A DNA stretch of 64,000 bases. Source: Buddleja alternifolia. Taxonomy: Eukaryota; Streptophyta; Magnoliopsida; Lamiales; Scrophulariaceae. Every line of letters starts with the position of its first letter. Within the stretch, counting starts at the first letter, position 1. The DNA lies in contig CM033400.1 in the NCBI GenBank assembly GCA_019426215.1, positions 20,382,568-20,446,567 of the forward strand. The letters run 5' to 3'. The translations under genes were made by a program, and so were the position numbers. Shown here piece by piece: positions 48,849 through 59,221 of the stretch. A model generated the notes under the pieces. The model made no database searches and was not told the origin of the DNA. It was given only the letters and a program-made list of their open reading frames with translations.

Positions 48849-49791
48849 CAATGTTCTGAAACCCGAATCGAACATCGAATCGGAAAAGTGGCCGGATCAC
48901 GGGTCACCGATTCAGTCGCGATCGAACTGGGAACGTCATAATTACGCAATAAATAATAATTAAAATACTATTGAACATATAGACTATAAAAATATGAAAA
49001 AAATTATGTATTTCCTGCAGCAATTAATATACTATTAATAATAACAATATGAAAAATACTAATTAATAATAATATTAATATACTTCATTATATTTAAGGA
49101 AGCAGCCCAACCCACATGTTTTTCCATTCTTTATTCTTATTAGTAATTCAAATTATTAATAAATTAATGGAGCTAAGGAAAAGGCCCAAGAGAGAAAGTA
49201 GTTGGAAGGAAAAGACCCAACACCATAAAACCTAGAAAGCTTCTACCGCATATCCCTTTCTCTTCATTTTTGTGAAACAGAGTGGCGCCGCTACATATCT
49301 CTCTCTCTTTTCCTTTTCTTTTCTTTATCACTTCGCTTCATTTTCCCTGGTTTTTTCATTTTACTCTTCTATGTGAAAGGCCTCTCTCAAACATTGAGAT
49401 TGTTACATCTCCAGCAGACGTTTCTGCCACCTCGTCGGCTCACCCACAGTTCAGATCATGTGCTATATAGAGGGGCCCGCCCCAGCCCTGAAGTCGCCGC
49501 AGCGCGACTCGAGTGCCGAAGCTGCGGAGGTCTCCGGTGGATTTTGTGACTTAACCCACGGACCGTCTGGTCCGAATGACCCAGTAGTGGTTTTAACGGT
49601 CGCGGATTATGTGACTTAACCCATGGACCGTCCGGTCCGAATGACCCAGCAGCGGTTTTAACGGTCCAGCGGTTGAACGATTCGCAGCCAAAAACGCCAC
49701 CTTGAACGGTTTTGTAGGTCTGATCGGCCTGTTTTTGTGTCCGGTTCTAAGCGGTCCGACCGTCCGGGTCGGTCCGGTTTTCAAAACCTTA
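48849..49791. mobile_element. Non-autonomous hAT element (943 bp) with 8-bp target duplication
   Basis: Both flanks carry GCTGGGGT exactly (48841-48848 and 49792-49799). The tips CAATGTTCTGAAACCCG and, inverted from the right, TAAGGTTTTGAAAACCG match at 13 of 17 sites and both fit the hAT tip pattern YARNG. The interior has a 63-bp tandem duplication and a CT-rich stretch (49260-49400) like a plant gene 5' leader. No transposase. Confidence 0.9.
49539..49666. repeat. 63-bp tandem duplication inside the hAT element
   Basis: Copies at 49539-49601 and 49604-49666, each running from GGATT(T/A)TGTGACTTAA to TTTTAACGGTC, with six differences. Confidence 0.9.
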
Positions 49792-50260
49792 GCTGGGGTT
49801 GATCCCAACTTAGACCCTCCGACAATCAAGTCAGTAATAGATTCAAAGGATTGAGAGCATTATATTTAATGTGGAGTAATAAACGTCATACATGTGTAAT
49901 GAATGAGATGATGTATTTATAGTGGTGATCATGGTCCACGGGTTAAAGTCGGCCACGTGTACTAATAGCAAGATGCCAAGTAGGGATCATCAATGGTCAT
50001 AGATGCGGGTCAATGGGACGTGTGGATCGGGTCAACCCAAACTCGATCACGCAAATCTTGGAGTGTTTTGAGGTTTTACCCAAGTTCTGGGGGTAAAATG
50101 GTCAATAGGTCATTTTGACCTATATCATTAATCCCCCCACTTCATCAGTTAATGCGTAACATCAATCTCGAGGTCATATTAATTGGTGAAGTAGAAGTGT
50201 CGGTTAATCCTACCGTATATCTTGGCCGACCTTTATCTCGCCCTACCAAGCTTGTCCCTT

Positions 50261-50269
50261 TATAAATAG
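50261..50269 (+). promoter_or_regulatory. Candidate TATA box upstream of the envelope-like gene
   Basis: TATAAATAG followed by 'caataggggctttc' and a GA-rich leader (50305-50349). It could drive the 51232 frame, with a leader of nearly 1 kb, or be an LTR-type promoter remnant. Confidence 0.4.
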
Positions 50270-51231
50270 CAATAGGGGCTTTCATTTCTCATTTTCAAAA
50301 ATTATAGAGAGAGAAATATAGAGAGAAAGAGAGATAGAGAGAGAGAGAACTTCACAAGGAGATTTTTAAACATCACATCGAAGCCTTCTCTCGACCATTA
50401 CTTTAGGTTAATTGTCTTTCTTATAATTTTTGTGTTTAGCATTTTTCAAAAATTTGCCATGGATTCTTTACTTCTTCCGTGCAATTTTAGGGGGAACCTT
50501 AAAATAGTACTTATTCCAACCAATAAGAGTCTATGATCAAAAATTCATTTTCAACAATTTCGTGCATTGATCATTAGCGTTTATCCTTTATGCATGACAA
50601 AATCAATCTCTAATAAAATTAAATAAATATATCTTTTAAAAGCGATTGAATTTTATTAAAAGACTTCAGCGTTAAGAATATTCCCACTTAAACGTTAAAC
50701 AGCTTTCTCTGAAAATCATGCATTGTTTTCATCGCTAAAAGGTAGCGTGTGGATAAGTCCAAAAAGGTAAGATTTGACAACTGGCCACGTGCTCCTATCA
50801 AATCAAACTAACTGTTAATGATTCCTATCTAAAATAGGCGATTCAGTAAATGCATGTGTCTGGGTACGTGTCAGCGTACCATTAGGCGCGTGCAACTCAC
50901 GCTGAACATTTTCAATATCTCAAACGTTTTTGAAAAGTAACTGCGGACTCCAAAACTTTATATTTCGCAGCAGTTAACCAAATTTATCGCTCCTTTTTAC
51001 ATCCGTCTTTATTATTTAACGACTCAGATTCAATTTTCTTAATTTCTGAATTAATTGCTTCATACGTGGCATTTATCTAAGCAATTGAGGAGTTACTTTT
51101 TACCTTTATTTAAACCCCTCAAACTTTTACAGAAAAATTTTATCTCCCTCAAAAATTTCTTTGCTGTAAAAAATCTCTCAAGGCAAAAAGATTTCCTTTT
51201 AACTCTCTCAAAAAGCTTCAATCTTTCATCA

Positions 51232-54200
51232 ATGGCGCCACCAAAGTCTTCAAAATCTGCTGTCGGAAAATCTTCCAAGTCCAAAACTGAAAAAGAAGTA
51301 ACAGTCAATGCCGGATTTCTAGTAAACTGGGATTATCTCTTTAACAACCAAAACTTCCCTTTGAGAACCATTCTTTCTCTCGCTGAAGAATCGGGACTAA
51401 AAACTATGTTGACTTCCCATGCTTCAATCCATGAAGAAGAAGCTCTTTTCTTCTTTAAAAATGCTGTTATTTCTGACGACAGGGACTCTATTTCCTGCTC
51501 GTTTCCTTTTGCCAAAGAAACTTTCATTCTTACTCCTCAACTCCTGTCCACTTTACTACAACTGCCGACTCATGATGGAGAAGTTGAAGATGTGACCCTT
51601 GGAGACGCCACCAAGGTTTGGGAACTGATCAAGAAGGACAACATTGATGCAGACTACGCACCCAACTTCAAGAAGAATGACAAAAAGGGTGAATATGTCA
51701 TTCTGGCTGATATCTGCGCAAAGATGATCGAGTGCAAAAAAGGAAGTTTCGATAAGGTGTCAAATATACAGTACAAGATGATGATCGCTATTCTGACAAA
51801 GTTTAAAGTTAATTGGGCCAGATACGTGTTTAATCGCTTCAAAGCAGCGATCGAACAGTCGATTAATCCCAAGCCATACGGGATTTGTTTAAGTCTTTTG
51901 TTAAGCGCTAGCGGTTACGTTAATACCGCAAGTAAAAAGGTTCCAACGCTTAAGTTCTATGGTAAGAAAATGATCGGAGGACTGCTCAAACCTAAGTGTG
52001 TTGGTGGAGCAGCGGTTCCCAAGGAGGATGGTGGTCCTAAGTGGCATACAAAAGGATCTAGAAGGAGGGGGTTGAATAGACCCTTTAGTCTTTTTCGACT
52101 TAAACATTTTTGTATCACTTTTAAAGATTAGAACTCTTAGGAAGCTGAGCGCTTGGGTCAGGCGCTTAAGTAAAGATAACTTAGACTTAGTGATTTCAGC
52201 AATTTACCAAAGTGGGGTAACGCTTAGATTGCTTAATTAGGGTTAGCACAGCGGAAATGATTTTAAAGCTTTTGCGTTCGTTTTGGTTAAATAGTCGCTT
52301 AGCAGATTAGCTTGTCTTTTTCAGAATAAATGGTATAAAAATTAAAACAAAACAATAATGAAAGTAAAGGACACAAGATATATAAGGTTCACTGGGTGAT
52401 GTAATCTCAACTACGTCCTTCTTCTCCTTTTTCATTTGGAGGGAATTTACTAAGATGATTATCAAATAATCACAAAGAATCTTCTACAAGATAGTCAACG
52501 GGTGAAAATGATCTCGGGCTCCTTTATCACACAGATGTCAGCACCAATGAAGAACTTCTTCTACAAGCTTCTCTTACTCAGAAATACTGCCTTTAAGGGG
52601 TTTCAACAACTTTCTCACTCAGATGAAAGGTTGAGGGTTTTATCACAAGGGTTTGTTTATTTTTTGGAAAGATCAAACAACTTGGAATATCTCAGTAAGA
52701 ACTTAGGTTTCTTCTTTGGAAGAAGTTTGAGATATTTGTGACTATATGGAATGTACGTGAAAAGCTTGAAAGATTTTGGCTATGGAGTTTCTAAGCTTTT
52801 TCTTCAGCAAATTTTTCTTGTGCATGTACGTATATATCTCTCTGTCTATATTTTTTAGGGTTTGCTGGAAGTAAGGTATTTATAGGCAATTCTTGGGATT
52901 TGTCCGTCGGACACATGTGAGAGTGTGTCGTTCATGCGGCGCATGAGTATACCTTTTCTCTGACATTCCTAAAATTCTGCTGGTTCCGATTTGACGGGAG
53001 CAGCTAGAAACTCTGAAGTTCTGACAGTCTAGTAAAAAAGGTGGCTTGTCTACAAGTCATATTGGCTTATCACATTTAATGCTCTTATCAAGCATTTAAT
53101 GCATTTGAATTTATTTCCCGTTTGAAATAAATGTTTGTTGAATGATTGCATTTAAGTCCTTCATGACTTGAGAATTTATTTCAGGTGAATCTGATTCTGA
53201 TCGCTAGAGTGCTTTGAGCGCTTGATCCATAAATCCTGAAATAGTCCTTTAGCGTTTGACAGTCGCTAAGAACAAATCTTCATCTTCATTTGACTTCAGA
53301 CGATGATCTTTAACTTCTTCTCTAATAGACTCACCTAGAATTCTATTATCGATTCGGTATCTAATACTTAGTCTAAAATCTATAAAGATAAAAATTACAA
53401 GCCTATCAAAATTACATACTTTCAAACGCCTATACAATTGATCTATGAAACATAAACTTACATTATATTTTGGGGTCTAATAAAAAAATCCTATCTTGTC
53501 ATCATCAAAACATCTAACATGAAATTTCCTAACAGAGGAACGTGAGCAACTCCTTGCCGAAGGAGTTGTTCGTAGTGATGATGAGGAGCAAGCGATATCG
53601 TCTGCATCGTCATCAGAAGAGGAAGTGGTAGTTAAGCGACCGAAAAGAAAAACTGTCTTGAAAGTCGCTGAGCCAGCCAAGCCAGCTAAGAAGCAAAAGA
53701 AGAAGAAGACCAAAAAGCAAAAATCTCCCTCTCCTTCTCCCAAATCGCCTTCTCCCCCTCCGGCGTTTACCTTTTCTCCGGAGGAAGAAGAAGCAGAAGA
53801 GGAAGAAGTACCGCTAGCATGCAAGCGTACTCTTTAGTTTACTCCAACAGGATCAACAAGCGCTCTAGCCGAACTAGCAATTGAAGAACCAGTGAGTGTT
53901 CCTCCCCCTCCTCCTTCTGAAGCTATTCCTGAATCAATTCTAGTGCCCAAAGTTCTTTCGACAGAATTAGCTAGCGATCGGGGTAAGTACTTGTCTTAGA
54001 CGATGTATTTTATCCTTTCCTGTGTTATTTTTTTAACGCTAGGATAAATCGTCTCTTCAGCATTTAGAGAACATACTATCCAGTATACTCTGAATCTTTT
54101 AGAAAGATTCAATATTCCTATTCGTGCTGATCCCCTTACTTCATTCCTCAATCTTGAAGATGATGAAGTAATCCCAGAGCCTGAGGCTATGGAAACTGAA

Positions 54201-57094
54201 GTTCCTATAGATCAAGCGACTAAAACAGTCGAAGAGATTCCTCAGGGTAAGCATTTTAGTCCTTTTATCATTTATTTCTACTTTGTGGAAATTTTATGTG
54301 TTTTCTCAAACGCTTGCCTGTATCAGCTCAAAGTACCTATGTGGCTGATGCACCTCCCCAGTCAAAGGCAGACCTTAATTTGGATGTTGATCTATCAACT
54401 GTGGTGGAAATTGCTAGAGAAATAGACAAGGTCCTTCCAGACGCTGAAATCTCACCAGCACAGGAAGTGACAGTGGAAGCTGAGCGGTCGACAGAAGTGG
54501 CCAAAATTATCCCTACACCAACAGGTCCTCCTCTTCAAGTAGTTAATTTCCTTCCCAGAGGCTATATTGATGATTTGGAATATTATTATGCCTGGAAAGA
54601 AACGATGCTTAGGCAATTGATTGATATGGAGCTCAACTTTCAAACTACACTCCACAATCCAAGGCTCTCAGGCGCTCAGAAATTGATCATATTTGAGGAG
54701 CTTGCTAACAGCAGAGGAACTACTATGAAAGACATTATTGCAAGCTTGGAGTATTTGGAAACTCCACAAAAAAATCTGGCAAAGTTCGAGAGCAAACGCT
54801 TTCAAGAAGTCGGCAAGAGCATGGAACGCAACTATCTTTTTCGCCGAACTCATGTCCAGATAAGGAATCCTCATATGGGCGATTGGGAAAAGAATCCTAA
54901 TGAGGAACATCTGAACAAAATGGGCTATTCAGCACTTCCCAAAGTTGTCCATTCTGAAGCCAATAGATCTTTCGAGAAACCGTTAATACTATGGAAGGGA
55001 AAGGGTGCGATGCTTCAAGATCACCCTAACCCTATTAACTTTTGGGTTGAAGATGAAGCTCTAGAGTTCCTTTCTAGAGTATGGGCAGAAAGTTATGCGG
55101 AAGAGAAGCAATGATCCAAAAAGTTACTTGATTCGAGACTTGACACAGAACTCGCTGACTCTCTCTAAAAATGCTGGATAATGGATACATCGAGATGGGC
55201 AGAGAATTTTGTTTTACACTGCCACTCTATTGATGAAATGATCTGGTATCCATTTTTGTTTAATTTTGGAATAGATTATAAGCGTAGAGCATATGCCTTA
55301 TTCCTGTTATAAAAGCGAGAGTCACTTGTGGGTCTGATAAATGTCTTGCCCTATTTTCGCCAAGGCACGGAAAGTTACATCCGTGATCAACTTAGACAAA
55401 TTAGTCAAGGGGCTTATGAGTTAAACCTTGCTCAGCGACTCCAGATTGACTTAAACGAAGACGCTTCTACAAGCAAGCAGGATGTTCTTCCAGGACCAAG
55501 CGATGCCCGATTTTAGAGAACAGATGATTTTGTAGAGTTTCACCGAGAAAGAAGAGCGATTGTCGAGAACGCCTAGTCACTGGATATCACTTTCAACCAA
55601 CCCCTTAGCTTGAGTTTTAGTGAGTTCCAAGGATACAATCTTCATCCCGTCTTATTTTGTGAACATAACATCTGTGTGGCCAAGTTCATTTCTTTAATCA
55701 GGCCAATGGATCAGGATCTAGCCCAAGCGCTCATGCCATTTTTTATGGACTACCAGACGCTTTATACTTCTGCAGTAGAGTTCCCAGAAGACGCTGATCT
55801 AGCGTTGAGTACCGAAGCACACAAAGATGCTGTGATGTTTATTCCAAGAACTTTCTATCAAAGTCCAAGACATGTTATGGAGGCAATTGGCCCACTTTGG
55901 GTTGTGCCGGTGAAAAGAGTTACTACTGTGCAGATCACAGAAGTTACAACAGGGCTGGATCCTAATATTGCAGACGCTGACATTGAACACGCTGATATTC
56001 AGATGATAGATGCCCCCAACGTTACAGTAGTTGATACGCCCGTAGTTGAACAAGTTGTTCAGATTGAGAAAGCGACTCAATCTCTTGAGTTAGCAATAGA
56101 CGAAGTACATATAGAAATGGACGAGGAGCCTGAAGAGCCATTCATCATAGATAAATCCAAAGGAAAGGCTGTCATTTTTAGCTCATATGGACTCATTCTG
56201 CCCCCTGTGCCTTCTTCTTCGTCGGATTCAAACTCAAAAAGTGACTTGGAGACACGAGACTTTAGACGAGCCATTCGAAACTCGCTCAACACCATCGAGG
56301 GTTCCTGTTCAAAGATGCTTGACAACGATGTTCTACATATCAAGTTAGTCTCCGACACTAGAAGTCGTGACATTGCAAACACTGCTACAAAAAGCACCAT
56401 AGCGATCATGGATTGCATGACACCGCTGATCAAAGGCCTCTCCCAGGAATTCAATTGTCACTTAGCCTAGAACTCTTCTGCAGATACTGAACGGCATAAT
56501 ACTTCCAACTCAGTTGCTCAAAGTATTGCTGAACAAGTTGCTCTACTTGTTGAAGAAGTTAGGCTATTGTGAAGAGATATCGCTGACCTCAAATCCTCCC
56601 TTGATGATGCCAAGAAGAGGGAAGAAGAGAAAGAAAGGCATCCATTGTCCAATGCCAAAGGAAAAGCCTTGACACAACCAATCTCTAAGACAGACAACAA
56701 ACATTGGCGCTCCATGTTTGAAGAGATAGTAAGCATAAAGAAGATGTTCACTAAGAAGTGAAAGCCAAGATACTACAGGCTTCCGGACATTGATGTAGAA
56801 TTTTTAGAAGGTATGGGTTTTAATCCATACGCGGCACCGCTGAGAAGACCTCTCGATTGGAAACCTTCCAATGACCGAATGCGTGACATTTACCATGATC
56901 TTATCAGAACGCTAGGGATTCCTGCAAGGGATTGGGTGGAAAGGTTACTTGAACTGAATCGAAGCACTAAGAATCGAAGCGATGATTATGATGAAGTCTA
57001 TCACACAACAATAATAGACGTAGATCGAGTTCTCCTAGATCTAGCGAAGGAAATCTATCAAGAAGAGGCTTCGAAGAAGCGACAAAGAAAATGA
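51232..57094 (+). pseudogene. Envelope-like / plant-transposon-protein gene, broken by nonsense mutations and a solo LTR
   Basis: I take the ATG at 51232 (after a T-rich leader) as the start. The first exon runs to 52028, is interrupted by a solo LTR, and resumes at 53535 in the same frame. Two introns with correct GT-AG and phase 1 follow (53983-54060, 54247-54326). A last frame (54327-57094) stays in one phase with eight stops: 55112, 55166, 55310, 55514, 55574, 56468, 56570 and 56759, plus one at 53835. Order: short basic N-end; a domain resembling envelope-like proteins (FLVNWDYLF to LLQLPTHDGE, then YKMMIAILTKFKVNWARYVF); a Lys-rich plus Ser-Pro segment like a nuclear signal; then alpha-helical, acidic regions. 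I do not know its function. No transmembrane segment is seen. Confidence concerns class, not product. Confidence 0.65.
52029..53534 (-). mobile_element. Solo LTR (SIRE-like family), inverted, with 5-bp target duplication
   Basis: On the minus strand it begins TGTTAGGAAATTTC (53534) and ends ..ACCACCA (52029), i.e. TG..CA. It is flanked by GAGGA on both sides (52024-52028 and 53535-53539). It is the reverse-complement relative of 57357-58851 along its whole length (shared CCCCC..TCTAGA near the 3' end, TATAAATA core, GTGTCCRACGGACA), by eye near 90% identical. No internal region remains, so it formed by LTR-LTR recombination. Small frames within it are non-genic. Confidence 0.9.
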
Positions 57095-57335
57095 TTCTCA
57101 ATTTTATTTATCCTTTATTTTCTTTGTATTTGACGTCGCTATTTATTTTTCAGTATAAATCATGTACGCTTTAAATCCCATATATATGAATGAATGATTT
57201 ATCGCTGAAACATCTTGTTGAGGCTAATCTAACATTAACTAACTTATCTAACTTTCCAATCGCTAACTTATGATTATTTTGGGCTTTTCTTTGAACTCTT
57301 TATCTATAAAAGAGTTATAAGAGTTAAGGTCTTGG

Positions 57336-57356
57336 CATCATCAAAAAAGGGGAAAT
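57336..57356 (+). other. Polypurine tract before the 3' LTR
   Basis: CATCATCAAAAAAGGGGAAAT directly precedes TGTTAGG. SIRE-type Copia elements carry nearly this sequence as the plus-strand primer site. Confidence 0.8.
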
Positions 57357-58851
57357 TGTTAGGAAATTTCATGTTAGATGTTTTGATGATAACAAGATAG
57401 GACTTTATGTTAGACTCCAAAAATAATGTAAGTTTATTTTTCATAGATCAATTGTATAAGCGTTTGAAAGTTTGTAATTTTGTTAGGATTGTAATTTTTA
57501 TCTCTGTAGATTTTAGACTAAGTATTGGATACCAAGTCGCTAGTAGAATTCTAGGTGAGTCTACTAGAGATAAAGTTAAAGATTAGCGCCTGAAGTCAAG
57601 TGAAGATGAAGATTAGTTCTTAGCGTCTGTCAAACACTAAAGGACTATTTCAGGATTTGTGAATCAAGCGCTCAAATGACTCAAGTGATCAAGGATCATA
57701 TTCACCTGAAATAAATTCTCAAGTCATGAAGGACTTAAATGCAATCATCAATGGACATTTATTTCCAACGGGAAATAAATTCAAATGCATTAAATGCTTG
57801 ATAAGCGCATTAAATGTGATAAGGCATTATGATTTGTGGACAAGCCACTTTTTGACTAAACTGTCAGATTTTAGAGTTCAAAACGTGCTCATGTCCAATC
57901 GAAACCAGCAGAAATTCAAGAATGTCAGAGAGGGACTGCTTAACACGCTACGTGAGGAACAAGCACCCACATGTGTCCAACGGACAAATCCCAAGAAACC
58001 CTATAAATAGTACCCTTCAGCAAATCCTAAACATATACATACATACACAAGAAAAAGGTCAAAACTTGCTGAAATTACTTGAAAGAAAAGTTTACAAACT
58101 CCATAGCCAAAATCCTTCAAGCTTTTCATATACATTCCAAAGACAGTCATAGATATCTCAAACCTCTTCATAGAAGAATCCTAAATTCCTATTGAGATAT
58201 TCCAAGTTGTTTGAACTTTCCAACATCAAACAAACCCGTGACTAAACCCTCAACATCTTTTATCTGAGTGAGAAAGTTTGTTGATTCTACAAGCAGCATT
58301 CTGTGTGAGAGAAGCTTGTTGAAGAGGATCTTCATTGGAGCTGAAATCTGTGTGATCAAGGATCTCAAAGATCATCTTCCCTTCCATCTATTTTGTAGAA
58401 GTCTCTGTGTGACTCTTCAATAATCAATCTAGTGAATTCCTCCAAGTACAAAGGAGAAGAAGGGCGTAGCTGGGATTACATCACCCAGTTAACCTTAAAA
58501 TAACTTGTGTTATTTACTGTTTATTGCTTTACTTTACATTTGCATATTATCTTGAAAAAGCATTTAAAACAGTTAAGCGACTAATTCAAGTTCAAGAGAA
58601 TGCTAAGCTATAAAATCATTTTCGCTGTGGTAACCTTGATTCAGCGATTGAAACATTACCCTACTTTGGTAATCCTTGAAATCACTAAGTCTAAGTTATC
58701 TATTCTTAAGCGCCTGACCTAGCGCTAACCTTTCCAAGCGTTCAAATTCTTCAAAATAATACCAAATTTTTTGAAGTCGAAAAAAACTTCAGGGTCTATT
58801 CAACCCCCCCCCCCCCATCTAGACCCTTTCGTATGCCAATTGGGGCCATCA
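57357..58851 (+). repeat. 3' LTR (1495 bp, SIRE/Maximus-like)
   Basis: Begins TGTTAGGAAATTTC and ends GGCCATCA. It contains TATAAATAG (58002-58010) and the poly-C stretch ..CAACCCCCC..ATCTAGACCC near its end, typical of this lineage. The matching target duplication was not found because the 5' LTR is absent. Frames within it (57726-58152) are non-genic. Confidence 0.85.
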
Positions 58852-58856
58852 AATTC

Positions 58857-59215
58857 ACTTATTTGTCCATAGTAAAGGTGCACGTAATATTGGTACACAT
58901 TTTGCTGCTTTATGTAATTTCTAGTTACCTGAGACCAACAATATTTATACTTGGTGGCAAGCTTGGCGTGTGGGACTCGATTCAAAAAGTGTTTGTGTGT
59001 TACTCCCAATTCTACTTACTTGGTTTATCTGGATCAAAACATAAACATGAGGGTTCAAAATTTAATATTTTTAAGATCCGACTTCGTATTGAATATTATC
59101 GTAAACTTCTTCATCGACATCGTCTCACTAATTCGAAAGCATTGAGGGGAGATTCGGATTTGGCGACTCATTTGGGCATTAAAATGGGCAGAGTTGATTA
59201 TCTCACTTTAACACG
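58857..59215 (+). pseudogene. LINE ORF2 fragment (region between zf-RVT and RNase H)
   Basis: In changing frames the sequence reads WWQAWRVGLDSK, PILLTWFIW and KHEGSKFNIFKIRLRI, followed by a GDSDLATHLGI block. This is the spacer region of plant L1 ORF2 proteins between the zinc-binding and RNase H domains. It is cut off on both sides: by the LTR ending at 58851 and by the LTR starting at 59222. It has no evident continuity with the other two LINEs. Confidence 0.6.
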
Positions 59216-59221
59216 AGTTAA

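Larger units (their letters stand above)
48720..50120. repeat. LTR-like repetitive region interrupted by a hAT element
   Basis: The sequence on either side of the hAT insertion (48720-48848 and 49792-50120) reads continuously when the 8-bp duplication is taken out. It contains 'ccctccgacaatcaagtcagt', which resembles the 'ctccgacgctcaagtcagt' phrase common in plant LTRs. No pol genes lie next to it, so it may be a fragment. Orientation is unresolved. Confidence 0.4.
50262..58851 (+). mobile_element. Degenerate pol-less LTR-type element with envelope-like gene and SIRE-like 3' end
   Basis: The right boundary is firm: the purine tract CATCATCAAAAAAGGGGAAAT (57336-57356) is directly followed by an LTR beginning TGTTAGGAAATTTC, just as at the 3' end of SIRE/Maximus Copia elements. 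Upstream lies one long gene with similarity in pattern to their envelope-like ORF. There is no trace of gag, protease, integrase or RT, and no 5' LTR or primer site in the same orientation, so the left boundary is a guess (TATA at 50261). It is either the 3' part of a SIRE-like element or a pol-less derivative mobilised in trans. Confidence 0.6.

Noticed and set aside
51055..51231. Upstream 59-codon extension of the envelope-like frame
   Set aside because: T-rich, Leu/Lys/Phe-biased leader-like sequence; the ATG at 51232 begins a more normal protein N-terminus, so the extension is taken as 5' UTR.
50262..51231. Search for a 5' LTR matching 57357-58851 upstream of the envelope-like gene
   Set aside because: No TGTTAGGAAATTTC start, poly-C near-end block or primer site in sense orientation was found between 48.4 and 51.2 kb.
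57726..58152. Overlapping 94- and 76-codon frames
   Set aside because: They lie entirely inside the 3' LTR, and the inverted LTR copy does not keep them.
58800..59009. Minus-strand frame over the LTR end and LINE scrap
   Set aside because: It spans an LTR boundary and a poly-C run; a shadow frame only.
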